From DTU089 sp002440045 (GTDB lineage: Bacteria; Bacillota; Clostridia; Oscillospirales; Acutalibacteraceae): a DNA stretch of 64,000 bases. The translations under genes and the position numbers were made by a program. Below, one piece after another: positions 33,626-42,566 of the stretch; the first letter of the stretch is position 1; every line of letters starts with the position of its first letter. Below the pieces are notes generated by a model. The model did no database searches, had not been told where the DNA came from, and saw only the letters and a list, made by a program, of their open reading frames with translations. The stretch is from assembly GCA_937885695.1 (NCBI GenBank), contig CALABP010000081.1, positions 62,001-126,000 on the forward strand, read 5' to 3'.

Positions 33626-34172
33626 AAACATTTCAAAAAATTTCGGCGAAAAACGTGTTTTTGAAAATTTTTCGCTTGAAATAAAAAAAGGCTCCCACGT
33701 TGCCGTGCTCGGTGACTCCGGCAGAGGGAAAACCACTCTTGTTAAAATACTTATGGGGCTTTTAAAGCCCGACAGCGGCGCTGTTGAAACAGACGGTGAA
33801 GTCTTTTCGGCTCTTTTTCAGGAGGACAGATTGCTGCCCTCTAAGACCATTCTTCAAAACCTTAAATTTGTCGGCACTGACGAAGCTTCCGCAAAAGAAT
33901 ATTTAAAAAAAGTCGGGCTTGAAAGCGAATACAACTCTTACCCCGCGTCTTTAAGCGGAGGAATGAAGCGCCGCGCCGCGCTTGCAAGGGCGCTCAGCTT
34001 TAAAAGCTTCACAGCACTTATTTTAGATGAGCCGTTCACGGGGCAGGACGAAGCGCAAAAAGACCGTCTTATAAAACTCATTAAAGAAGAAACCGCAGAA
34101 AAAACGCTTATTTTAATTACACATTCAAAAGATGACGCAAACGCGCTTTGCGACACTTTTATTGAGCTGTAA
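33615..34172 (+). CDS. ABC transporter ATPase, short SsuB-like
   Basis: 185 residues, against about 240-260 for typical SsuB/TauB proteins; all ATPase motifs are nevertheless complete. Walker A is GDSGRGKTT, the Q-loop region is FQEDRLLPSKTI, the signature is LSGGMKRR, Walker B is LILDEPF and the H-loop is ITHS. The missing part is the C-terminal extension. It overlaps the permease by 11 bases, with AAACGGGGGG as ribosome binding site. Confidence 0.92.
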   Translation: MKLENISKNFGEKRVFENFSLEIKKGSHVAVLGDSGRGKTTLVKILMGLLKPDSGAVETDGEVFSALFQEDRLLPSKTILQNLKFVGTDEASAKEYLKKVGLESEYNSYPASLSGGMKRRAALARALSFKSFTALILDEPFTGQDEAQKDRLIKLIKEETAEKTLILITHSKDDANALCDTFIEL

Positions 34173-34209
34173 CCTCTCTATAGCAACTATAAAAAGCGCA
34201 AAAAAATTA

Positions 34210-34244
34210 CCGCCGCATCCGATAAACGGATACGGCGGATTTTT
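34210..34244 (+). terminator. Rho-independent terminator of the ABC importer operon
   Basis: CCGCCGcATCCG pairs with CGGATaCGGCGG around a 4-5 base loop, followed by ATTTTT. Confidence 0.88.
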
Positions 34245-34265
34245 ATTTCAGCGGTTTTTCGGCAA

Positions 34266-35996
34266 TCAGTCGGGAACTTCAATGCCGAGAGCCATGCAAA
34301 GAATAGCTCTTGCATCGCTTGTTGAAATCTTGCCGTCCTCGTCAATATCGCCGAGAATTACCTGCTCATCTGTGGGAGTTTCAATTTCAAGAGCGAAGAG
34401 AAGCGCAAGTCTTGCATCGGAAACGGTAACAGCCGTGCTAAGGTCAACGTCGCCGAGAACGCCCGTTGTGGGGCAGGGCTTTGTTGTTCTTGTGTAGGTG
34501 TTATAAAGGCTGAACTGCGGATAATTTTCTTCGTCGGTATGGACGGTGTACTGCTTATCTGCCGAAAGAAGCCACATAACTATGTCGGTTGTACCGTATG
34601 CCGCATTGTAAGCTACATGCTGGAGGTTCTTTATAAACCAAACCTGCTCGGGGAACATACATGTTGAAGCGTCAACCTTCTGGTCCCACGAAACGTGGTC
34701 GTGGTCGTCCTTGATAACCTGAGTGTATTCGGTGCCCCAGTCAGAGAATGCTTTAAGATAATCTGCGCAGGTTGCGCCGCCGCTTGCATACTTTGTATCA
34801 ACAACAGCGTCACTTGTGGGATAGTACTCGTTAACGGGAGCTATCTGGCAGTTGTAACCGCAAACTATGCCGAATCTTACGCCTTTCTTTTCGGCGGCTT
34901 CGACAATTGCCTTTGCGTTTGACTGAATGTTGTAATATGCGTCAATCTTAGCTTCAAAGTCGGCGTCCATTCCGTCGGGATACATATAAGCCTTTGCGGC
35001 TTCATAATACTCGCCGGGAACAAGGCACCAAAGTCCGGGCATACCGCAAAGAAGCGGATAGATTGTGTCGCTGTATATTCTCGGAAGCATCTTCTGAAGA
35101 ATATAGTTGAATTTAGCAAAATACTCGTGAGAAAGTCCCTCGTAGCTTGCTATTGAAGAAATAAGAACAGAAGCAAAGTGTGTAACAAAGCTGCCGTTGC
35201 CGAGCTGAACAAGATAGTTTTCCATGGTGAAAATGTCAAGCTCGATGTCGCCCGTGAAGAGCCAGCCCATAAGGCTTGTGCCCTGCCATGCGGGAGAAGC
35301 GAATACAACGTTGTTAAGGTTTTTGCAGTTGTAGCCGTCCATATAAGCAAGCGTAACAGCCGCGCCTTCGCTTATTGCAACGACGTTTACCTTTGAAGAA
35401 CCCGTCTCCTTTTTAACCTTTGCAATGAACTCGTCAAGCTCTTTTGCGCAGTCAATGGGGCTTCTTCTCCAGTCGTAGCCGAAGCTGTAAACGTTCTTGT
35501 CGCCGTACTGCTTTGCATATTCAACGCCGAAAACTGTGAAAATCTCTTCGCGCTCTTCGTTCTGAGCCTGTTTTTCTTCGTCGGTTTCGCCGTCAACCGG
35601 GAAAGCCGCCATAGATGTATCATAAGACTTTTCGGTTACGTTGTCATATTTGGGAGTGCCGTCGGGATTGTAGGCGATGGGGTCAATGTACTTGTTGATG
35701 ACCGGAAGAAGCTCATCGCAGTAAACTTCCCAATTGTCATTTGTTATGCCGTATGCAATATACGCCTTAACAAGCGCGGTAAGGATATTTGTAACCATAG
35801 GCTGAACATCCTCTTCGGCATAGGGGAAGAGCTGTTTTTCGTCGGCGGTTCCGAGGTCCTTTACAAGGGGGAAGCCCGCAAGACCTTTAACCACAACAAG
35901 GGGAACAGCTTTAGCCGCCGAAACGGGGATTACGACTGCAAGTGCCGCAAGCATAACAGCAAGCACAATGCACATAACTTTTCTGAAAGCTTTCAT
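34266..35996 (-). CDS. Secreted LCAT-like acyltransferase/lipase with C-terminal dockerin
   Basis: 576 residues. A signal peptide (MKAFRKVMCIVLAVMLAALAVV...) precedes a lecithin:cholesterol-acyltransferase-type alpha/beta hydrolase. FGYDWRRSPI is the LCAT/PDAT signature and AISEGA holds the probable nucleophile S209. The last ~70 residues carry two dockerin repeats, GDVDLSTAVTVSDARLAL and GDIDEDGKISTSDARAIL, which bind calcium and could plug into a cohesin scaffold. AGGAGG lies 7 bases before the ATG at 35996; the open frame above it is leader sequence. Substrate is probably an ester lipid, by inference. Confidence 0.85.
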   Translation of the reverse strand: MKAFRKVMCIVLAVMLAALAVVIPVSAAKAVPLVVVKGLAGFPLVKDLGTADEKQLFPYAEEDVQPMVTNILTALVKAYIAYGITNDNWEVYCDELLPVINKYIDPIAYNPDGTPKYDNVTEKSYDTSMAAFPVDGETDEEKQAQNEEREEIFTVFGVEYAKQYGDKNVYSFGYDWRRSPIDCAKELDEFIAKVKKETGSSKVNVVAISEGAAVTLAYMDGYNCKNLNNVVFASPAWQGTSLMGWLFTGDIELDIFTMENYLVQLGNGSFVTHFASVLISSIASYEGLSHEYFAKFNYILQKMLPRIYSDTIYPLLCGMPGLWCLVPGEYYEAAKAYMYPDGMDADFEAKIDAYYNIQSNAKAIVEAAEKKGVRFGIVCGYNCQIAPVNEYYPTSDAVVDTKYASGGATCADYLKAFSDWGTEYTQVIKDDHDHVSWDQKVDASTCMFPEQVWFIKNLQHVAYNAAYGTTDIVMWLLSADKQYTVHTDEENYPQFSLYNTYTRTTKPCPTTGVLGDVDLSTAVTVSDARLALLFALEIETPTDEQVILGDIDEDGKISTSDARAILCMALGIEVPD

Positions 35997-36150
35997 TATT
36001 AGTCCTCCTAAAAAATATGTACCATTTAAGTAACCGCAGGTTAATTGAGTGTGAAAAACGGACGAAACACCTGACCGGAATTTCACCTCGGTTAATCGGC
36101 TGTTACTTTGGGCGCACCGCAACACAGTACACCACAGTTTATACAATGGA

Positions 36151-36179
36151 ATTTTAACATAAAACAAAACCAATTGCAA
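36151..36179 (-). promoter_or_regulatory. Promoter of the LCAT-dockerin gene with a ~150-base leader
   Basis: On the minus strand TTGCAA (36174-36179) and TAAAAT (36151-36156) are 17 bases apart. The expected start near 36144 leaves a leader of about 150 bases (35997-36144) that contains several short inverted repeats such as ACCG...CGGT and TAACC...GGTTA. No known riboswitch matches. Confidence 0.6.
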
Positions 36180-36245
36180 TAGACTGATTAAAAAATTAAG
36201 TTACAATGTTAACACAAATTTTTTGTTATATTGTTATAATCAACT

Positions 36246-36275
36246 GAAAAAAGGACCGCGCTTTCTGCGCGGTCC
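36246..36275 (-). terminator. Rho-independent terminator of the Asn-rich protein gene
   Basis: GGACCGCGC pairs with GCGCGGTCC around a short loop and is followed on the minus strand by TTTTTTC. Confidence 0.88.
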
Positions 36276-36298
36276 CCGAAATTTTTGTATGTATCGGA

Positions 36299-37267
36299 TT
36301 AATAGGAAATTGTGTATTCCGAAACGCACTCAATACCTACCTGAGCGCCGTTTATAGAGCCGACGATAGGAGCCTTTGCGTCAAGGCTGAGCACGCAGGG
36401 AGCGTCCGTTTTAAGATAGACCATATTGCCGGTGCTCTTTTCAATTTTGGCTGTTATGTTTGAGCCGTAGTACTGAAGGCTTATGTTGTTAAGAGAAAGT
36501 CCGGGAACAGAGGAGATAGCGCCTGTTATCTGGCTTGTTTCGATAACGGGAACAAGCGCGCCGCTGCCTTTGCCCGCAACGGGATCTTTATCGTCTTTCA
36601 TAACTATGGTTACTTCGTAATAGTTGCCTGCGTCTTTTTTGGTTGCGGATTTAACGTCTGCCGCGTTAAGACCGTTTAAGCCACCCTTAGGAGGAAGGTC
36701 TGACGGGCTTTTTTCTTCGTTGGGCTGTTTCATACCCATAAACTGGTCAACAAGGCCTTTGCCTATGCTCGAAAGCTTGCCCGCTTCAAAAACGCCGTTG
36801 TAGTTTGTTGCGCCGTCGTTTGTAAGAACAACCTTTTTGGCGCTTGATGTGGCTTTGTTATGAGCGGTTTTATAATAATTGATAATATCCTGAACCGAAT
36901 TGCCGCCGCTGTTATTGTTGTCGGCAGGCTTATTGCCGTTGTCGGCGGGGGTGCTGTTGTTGCCCGAATTGCCGCCGTTGTTGTTATCGGCAGGGGTGTT
37001 ATTCTGATTATTGTCGGCAGGAGTATTGTTATCCTGAGAGCCGCCGTTATTGTCTGCGGGGGTGTTGTTATCCTGAGAGCCGCCGTTATTATTCTGTGAG
37101 CCGCCCTGAGAATTTCCGTTGTTATCGGAAATAACTGTTGTTTGATTTCTGTTTCTTTGAGCGCGGACAACCAAAATGGTTGCGGCGTTATTTGTAGTAA
37201 TAAGTGCCAAGGCAACGCAAAGCGCCGCCAATACGAGAACTACCTTTTTTGCGGTTATGTTTCCCAT
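36299..37267 (-). CDS. Exported protein with Asn/Gly/Ser-rich linker, unknown function
   Basis: 322 residues. One hydrophobic segment near the N-terminus (VVLVLAALCVALALI) acts as signal or anchor. Residues about 45-120 are a low-complexity linker built of GGSQDNN and TPADNN repeats. The C-terminal ~190 residues form a beta-rich domain with the blocks NYNGVFEAGKLSSIGKGL and NYYEVTIVMKDDKDP. I know no family for it. The ATG at 37267 has GGAG 8 bases upstream and is preferred over a GTG three codons earlier. Confidence 0.75.
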   Translation of the reverse strand: MGNITAKKVVLVLAALCVALALITTNNAATILVVRAQRNRNQTTVISDNNGNSQGGSQNNNGGSQDNNTPADNNGGSQDNNTPADNNQNNTPADNNNGGNSGNNSTPADNGNKPADNNNSGGNSVQDIINYYKTAHNKATSSAKKVVLTNDGATNYNGVFEAGKLSSIGKGLVDQFMGMKQPNEEKSPSDLPPKGGLNGLNAADVKSATKKDAGNYYEVTIVMKDDKDPVAGKGSGALVPVIETSQITGAISSVPGLSLNNISLQYYGSNITAKIEKSTGNMVYLKTDAPCVLSLDAKAPIVGSINGAQVGIECVSEYTISY

Positions 37268-37572
37268 GCATTCCACTCCATTCTTTTAAATCGTCTCAAT
37301 TATATGATATATTTCGCGAATTGTCAATATCAATAATTGTAAAAAAGGCTGTTATTCTGAGTTGCATTCAAATGTGACCCGTTTCAGTAAAAATAAAGGC
37401 AATGAGTTTTGTAAGCCTTTTTGTTCTGCCGTTCTTCCGTGCCGTTTTGCTGCAATCCGCTTGCTATTCAGACGCAGCATATATAAAGCAATATTCGGGG
37501 CTTGCTTTAACACAGGCCCCGAATTATACGCTAAACTGTTTTGCGTCTTTATTAAATTCTTGCGCGTTTAAA
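37268..37572. other. Intergenic region of about 305 bases
   Basis: Holds the promoter of the Asn-rich protein gene at 37299-37327, a short hairpin around 37395-37425, and a strong ATTCGGGGC/GCCCCGAAT hairpin at 37493-37526 with no T-run. No coding frame is convincing. Confidence 0.6.
37299..37327 (-). promoter_or_regulatory. Consensus promoter of the Asn-rich protein gene
   Basis: Minus-strand TTGACA (37322-37327) and TATAAT (37299-37304) with a 17-base spacer, both perfect. Confidence 0.85.
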
Positions 37573-39015
37573 TCACATTTTGATTTTCGGATACAGCTCT
37601 AACCATTTTGAATATTTTTCCTCGTAGTATTTCACAAGCTTATCATCCGGAAGAAACTCGGTATAATTTGATTTAACGCCATCCTTCAACTGTTTACAGC
37701 CGTCATCGGACAGGCAGGCTTTTGCTCCTAATAGCGCAGCACCCAATACGGCTCCGTGTTCGGTATCTGGGAGCAAAAGTTTGATGTTCAATACTGATGA
37801 GATAATTCTTACCCACTCTTTATTTCTTGTACCGCCGCCGCAGATTTTTGAAGTCCCGATGTGCATTCCGAGAGCTTGAATAATATCGAAATTTTGTTTT
37901 ATTGCAAATGCAACGCCCTCTAACACGGCAAGCGTCATTTCATCCTTTGTTGTGCTCAGCGACAAGCCGAAAAATGCACCGCGAATGCTTGAATCGTTAA
38001 TCGGAGACCGTTCGCCCATAAGATATGGCAAAAACATAACCTGACTTTTACCGATATAATCCGTGAATCCTCCGTCATACGACGATTCCGTTATATTTTC
38101 AACCCACCATTTCTGGCAGCTTGCCGCCGATAAAATGCAGGCAAGATAATGATATTTGCCCGTCGCAGAGCAGAATGTATGTATAGCTCCGTTCGGCACA
38201 TAATTGAACTCGTCGCTTGCAACAAAAATTGTGCCCGAGGTTCCGAGCGAAATATTGCAATTGCCGTTTTTCGATGTATCTGTTCCGATTGCAGACGCCG
38301 CGTTATCGCCTGCTCCGATAACGACTTTAACATTTTCGTTCAATCCAAGCTCATCGGCAACGAACTTTTTGAGCGTCCCTACCGTCTGATAGCTCTCATA
38401 TACTTTGGGCAAATTATTTTCACTTATGCCGAGCACCGACAGCATAGGCTCGGACCAGCGACGATTTTTTGTGTCGAAATACAATGTGCCCGCAGCGTCC
38501 GAACAATCCGTCGCAAACACACCGCTGAGCCTGTATGCGACATAGTCCTTCGGCAGCATTATTTTTTTAATTCTTTTGAAATTCTCCGGCTCATTGTTTT
38601 TCAGCCAAAGTATTTTCGGCGCGGTAAAGCCGGAAAATGCGATATTGCCGGTATTTTGCTGAAGCGTCTTTTTGCCGATAATATTATTAAGATATTCGGT
38701 CTCAAGCGAGCTTCGGCTGTCGTTCCACAAAATGGCGGGACGGATCACATTGTCATTTTCATCAAGCACAACAAGGCCGTGCATCTGCCCCGAAAAGCTG
38801 ACGACAGCAACGCTGCTTTTGTCAATATCGGACACAAGCTCTTTTATTACGGAAATGCTGCCGTCATACCAATCCCGGGGATTTTGTTCGCTCCAACCGT
38901 CTTTGGGATAATAGAGGGAATACTCTCTTGACGCCGTTTTGACAATCGCCTTTTCGCTCAGCAGCATTCCTTTTACAGATGATGTTCCTATATCAAGCCC
39001 TATGAAAAAATTCAC
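37573..39015 (-). CDS. xylB: Xylulokinase
   Basis: 480 residues of the FGGY carbohydrate kinase family. FIGLDIGTSSVKG is the N-terminal phosphate-binding motif, SFSGQMHGLVVLD and ILWNDSRS are the xylulokinase-specific segment, and ICGGGTRNKEWVRI is near the C-terminal FGGY signature. It phosphorylates D-xylulose to xylulose-5-phosphate. Two GTG starts are possible, at 39024 and 39015; the second has GAGGTG 8 bases upstream and gives the family-like start MNFFIGLD. It follows xylA with almost no gap. Confidence 0.93.
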   Translation of the reverse strand: MNFFIGLDIGTSSVKGMLLSEKAIVKTASREYSLYYPKDGWSEQNPRDWYDGSISVIKELVSDIDKSSVAVVSFSGQMHGLVVLDENDNVIRPAILWNDSRSSLETEYLNNIIGKKTLQQNTGNIAFSGFTAPKILWLKNNEPENFKRIKKIMLPKDYVAYRLSGVFATDCSDAAGTLYFDTKNRRWSEPMLSVLGISENNLPKVYESYQTVGTLKKFVADELGLNENVKVVIGAGDNAASAIGTDTSKNGNCNISLGTSGTIFVASDEFNYVPNGAIHTFCSATGKYHYLACILSAASCQKWWVENITESSYDGGFTDYIGKSQVMFLPYLMGERSPINDSSIRGAFFGLSLSTTKDEMTLAVLEGVAFAIKQNFDIIQALGMHIGTSKICGGGTRNKEWVRIISSVLNIKLLLPDTEHGAVLGAALLGAKACLSDDGCKQLKDGVKSNYTEFLPDDKLVKYYEEKYSKWLELYPKIKM

Positions 39016-39025
39016 TTGCCTCACC

Positions 39026-40339
39026 TCATTTGAACAGAATCCGATTTATCTCGCTTTGAATCTTTTCCTGTCTGCCGGAGTCGGGGATTTTGCATATCTT
39101 TTTTTCGCAGGCTATCTCGGACAGCTGCAAAAGAGTTGCATCTCCGTTTCTGATTTTCCGACCCAATTCGGAGCTGAACGAAGAATATTTTTTCTCAATA
39201 AACTCATCGATTGTACCGTTTTCTATAATTTCGGCTGCCTTGATAAGACCGAGCGCGAACGTGTCCATACCGAGAATATAACCATAGAACATATCCTCTG
39301 CAGTGTTGCTCGCTCTGCGGTTTTTGGCATCAAAATTGAATCCGCCGGTAAGTCCGCCGTTTTTGAGCACTTCATACATACACATTGTTGCACTGTATGC
39401 GTCAAACGGAAACTCATCGGTGTCCCACCCCAAAAGCATATCGCCTTGATTTGCATCAATAGAACCAAGCATTCCGTTGATTGCGGAAATTCTCAACTCA
39501 TGCTGAAACGTGTGCCCGGCAAGCGTTGCGTGATTTGCTTCGATATTCAGCTTGAAATCCTTGTCAAGTCCATACTGTCTTAAAAACCCTATTGCTGTTG
39601 CGGCATCGAAATCATACTGATGAGTCATTGGCTCCTTCGGCTTCGGTTCAATGTAAAAATCCCCTTTAAAGCCGATGCTTCTGCCGTAATCAACAGCCAT
39701 ACGCATAAGAGAAGCAATATTTTCCTGTTCAAACTTTACATCTGTGTTCAGCAAAGTTTCGTAGCCCTCTCTGCCACCCCAAAACACGTAGCCTCGACCG
39801 CCGAGCTTAACGGTAATATCAAGAGCTTTTTTTATTTGCGCCGCGGCAAAGCAATAAACATCGACATCGTTTGTGCTGCCTGCACCGTTCATAAATCTCG
39901 GATTTCCGAACATATTCGCAGTACCCCAAAGGCACTTTATATCGGTTCCGCCCATCTTTTCAAGAATATAGTCTGAAATCTCATCAAGACGAGCATTGGT
40001 AACATTAATATCTTTATCCTCGGGAACTAAATCGACATCGTGAAAGCAAAAGTATTTAATCCCGAGCTTCCGCATGAATTCAAAACCCGCGTCAACCTTT
40101 GCCTTTGCGTGCTCCATTGTACCCGGTGTTGCTCCGAAAGACTTATCAGCGGTACCGATGCCAAACATATCCGTACCTGTCGCGCCCAAATTGTGCCACC
40201 ACGCCATAGCAAAAGGCAGGTGCTCGCTCATTTTTTTGCCGAGGATTACTCTGTCGGGATTATAGAATTTGAAAGCAAGGGGATTGGTGCTTTGCTCGCC
40301 TTCATAGTTTACGCTCTTTACAAAATCAAAATATTTCAT
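39026..40339 (-). CDS. xylA: Xylose isomerase
   Basis: 437 residues, the standard class II length. Catalytic blocks are FCFHDVDLVPE with the active His, the metal-binding YVFWGGREGYETLLNTD and NIEANHATLAGHTFQHEL. It converts D-xylose to D-xylulose. It lies between a GH3 gene and xylB in one direction, so the three form a xyloside degradation unit. Cytoplasmic. Confidence 0.97.
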   Translation of the reverse strand: MKYFDFVKSVNYEGEQSTNPLAFKFYNPDRVILGKKMSEHLPFAMAWWHNLGATGTDMFGIGTADKSFGATPGTMEHAKAKVDAGFEFMRKLGIKYFCFHDVDLVPEDKDINVTNARLDEISDYILEKMGGTDIKCLWGTANMFGNPRFMNGAGSTNDVDVYCFAAAQIKKALDITVKLGGRGYVFWGGREGYETLLNTDVKFEQENIASLMRMAVDYGRSIGFKGDFYIEPKPKEPMTHQYDFDAATAIGFLRQYGLDKDFKLNIEANHATLAGHTFQHELRISAINGMLGSIDANQGDMLLGWDTDEFPFDAYSATMCMYEVLKNGGLTGGFNFDAKNRRASNTAEDMFYGYILGMDTFALGLIKAAEIIENGTIDEFIEKKYSSFSSELGRKIRNGDATLLQLSEIACEKKICKIPDSGRQEKIQSEINRILFK

Positions 40340-40378
40340 AATATCAATTTGCCTTTCTTATATACCAAATATATTAAA

Positions 40379-42445
40379 TCAAATAGTGACAACAAGTTTA
40401 TTGTTCATTGCGTCCGCACTGTCCCTGCCTATATAGAATGTATATTCGTTTTCCAAATACCATTCTCCGGTCTTTTCATCATAGAATTTAAGGTCGTCCT
40501 TGCAGACAGTTACGGTGGCTTCAATTGTCTCTCCTGCCGGAACATTGATTTTTTTAAAGCCTTTGAGCTGCTTTATCGGATGGTCTCCGTTTGCTCCCGC
40601 ATAAACCTGGACAACCGTTTTCCCGTCGAAGCTTCCGATATTTTTGATTTTCAGCGAAACCTCTATGCTGCCGTTCTTATTTTCGGCATATATATCCGAA
40701 TATTCAAATTCTGTATATGAAAGACCGAAGCCGAACGGAAAAGCAGGTTCTTTGCCTTCTTTGTCAAGCAATGTATAACCGTGATAGTACCCGTATTCGA
40801 TAACCCTGTTTTTATCTCCCGGAAACAGAAATTTCGGATAATCGTTTTCGTCTTTTGCGATTGTAAACGGCAAATGTCCGCTCGGAACCGCCTTGCCCGT
40901 CAATATATCCGCAAGAGCGTTCCCACCCTCCATTCCGCTGTAAAATGAATGAAGAATAGCTGACGGTTCATTTTTCCATTCTTCAATAACATATGCGCTC
41001 CCGCCGACAATATCGACAATTGTGTTTTTGCAATTGGCGCAGATGCAGTGGATAAGTTCCACCTCATTTGACGGAATACGCAGTGAATATCGGTCGCCGC
41101 CGTGTGCTTTTTCTGCCGTGTTGTCCTTGCTTGAAAAGTTTGCAAGGTTTTCGCCCTCCTGCTTATAGTCGCTGCCAACACAAACCAAAACACAGGAGCA
41201 GGCTTTGATTTCATCAAGTTTTGACGATATATCAAGGCTCTCGCAAAGCACGACGTTTTCTTTTCCGAATGTGTTGCAAAGGCCTTTATACGGCGTTATC
41301 GTATAAGGACTTGCAACACTGCTCGACCCGTGGTCGCCGACATTTGTTTTATTGGCATAACGTCCGACAACGGCGATTTTTTTGATATTGTCAAGCGGAA
41401 GCACACCGTCGTTTTTAAGCAAAACCGTGCCCTCGCACGCTACTTTTTTTGCAAGCAAGACATGTGACTTGCAGGCAATAACATCTTTGGTCTGATGCTT
41501 AATTTTGGGAGTTATCTTAATTAAGCCTGCCAAAACATTTTGAACTGCCGTGTCGATATCTTTTTGCGATATTCTACCGTTTCTCAAATATATCGGCAGC
41601 ATTGTATACAAAATCTTCATCGGCATCTCGACATCCATACCCGCCTTGACAGCTCTTTCTCCGTTTCTCAGAGCAAACAAAAAGTCGGTAATTGCAAAGC
41701 CTTCAAAATGCCATTGATTGCGTAAAACTTCCGTAAACAGATACTTGCTTTCACAGCAATGCTCGCCTCTTAAAAGATTATAGGCACCCATAATCGACAT
41801 CGCGCCGGCATCAATGCACTTCTTGAAATGAGGAAAATAAACCTCCTGCAGGGTTTTCTCGTCCGCGTGAACATCCACCGAAAATCTGATATTTTCAATG
41901 CTGTTGCACGCAAAGTGCTTCGGGCAAGCAATAACACCGTTATCCTGCACAGCCTTTGTCAGCGCGGCACCCATTTTTCCGAGTAAAAACGTATCCTCGC
42001 CGTATGTTTCCTGCGCTCTGCCCCAGCGGGGATTGCGCAAGAGGTTAATGCATATACCCGCAAAATAGTTGGCACCGCCCGCTATTGCTTCTTTTGCAAT
42101 GGCTGTGCCGACCTCATATTCAAGTTCATCATTAAACGAAGCACCTCTTGCCATTGAAACGGGGAAACAGGTGCTTTTACCCATAACAACTCCGCGGGGA
42201 CCGTCCGAAAAAGCGACAGCCGGAATCCCCAGACGCTTAATTCCGCCGGCAATACACGGCCGGTAATTATATTTTCTGCCCTTGGTCATCAAATCATAAC
42301 AATTTCGCAGAGCAAATTGCCTGCCGGAAAGCATTTTCAGCTTTTCTTTTAAAGTCATTTCGCTGCAAAGTTGTTTGCAAACCGCTCTCAGCGTTTCGAT
42401 TGTCGGGGATTTTTGATATACCCTTACAGCTTCATTATAGTCCAT
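40379..42445 (-). CDS. Glycoside hydrolase family 3, beta-xylosidase/beta-glucosidase
   Basis: 688 residues with no signal peptide, so probably cytoplasmic. The N-terminal barrel has VAFSDGPRGVVMG and KHFACNSIE, and the catalytic Asp is in FAITDFLFALRNG. The C-terminal part includes a fibronectin-III-like domain (NIGSFDGKTVVQVYA). In this place, with xylA and xylB, the natural substrate is most likely xylo-oligosaccharides; GH3 specificity cannot be read from sequence alone. AAGGAG lies 8 bases before the ATG. Divergent from an AraC regulator that probably controls it. Confidence 0.92.
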   Translation of the reverse strand: MDYNEAVRVYQKSPTIETLRAVCKQLCSEMTLKEKLKMLSGRQFALRNCYDLMTKGRKYNYRPCIAGGIKRLGIPAVAFSDGPRGVVMGKSTCFPVSMARGASFNDELEYEVGTAIAKEAIAGGANYFAGICINLLRNPRWGRAQETYGEDTFLLGKMGAALTKAVQDNGVIACPKHFACNSIENIRFSVDVHADEKTLQEVYFPHFKKCIDAGAMSIMGAYNLLRGEHCCESKYLFTEVLRNQWHFEGFAITDFLFALRNGERAVKAGMDVEMPMKILYTMLPIYLRNGRISQKDIDTAVQNVLAGLIKITPKIKHQTKDVIACKSHVLLAKKVACEGTVLLKNDGVLPLDNIKKIAVVGRYANKTNVGDHGSSSVASPYTITPYKGLCNTFGKENVVLCESLDISSKLDEIKACSCVLVCVGSDYKQEGENLANFSSKDNTAEKAHGGDRYSLRIPSNEVELIHCICANCKNTIVDIVGGSAYVIEEWKNEPSAILHSFYSGMEGGNALADILTGKAVPSGHLPFTIAKDENDYPKFLFPGDKNRVIEYGYYHGYTLLDKEGKEPAFPFGFGLSYTEFEYSDIYAENKNGSIEVSLKIKNIGSFDGKTVVQVYAGANGDHPIKQLKGFKKINVPAGETIEATVTVCKDDLKFYDEKTGEWYLENEYTFYIGRDSADAMNNKLVVTI

Positions 42446-42506
42446 AATCGCGCTCCTTTTCAGACATATTTTTGCGTATTATCATTTACATTATATAAAA
42501 TAAAAC

Positions 42507-42535
42507 TTGCAAAAAAAAGAATTATGTTTTACAAT
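42507..42535 (+). promoter_or_regulatory. Promoter of the AraC-family regulator
   Basis: TTGCAA (42507-42512) and TACAAT (42530-42535) with a 17-base spacer. It sets the transcript start near 42542, which excludes the earlier in-frame ATGs as starts. Confidence 0.7.
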
Positions 42536-42566
42536 AATGGAAATATATTTGTACGGTGACTGGCTT

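Noticed and set aside
35997..36144. Cobalamin- or c-di-AMP-type riboswitch before the LCAT gene
   Set aside because: Only a short GGTGAAATTCC segment resembles such motifs; the other conserved blocks are missing. Kept only as an unassigned leader.
36763..37215. Thr/Ile-rich frame antiparallel to or out of frame with the Asn-rich linker
   Set aside because: It arises from the repetitive AAC/ACA DNA of the linker read in another frame.
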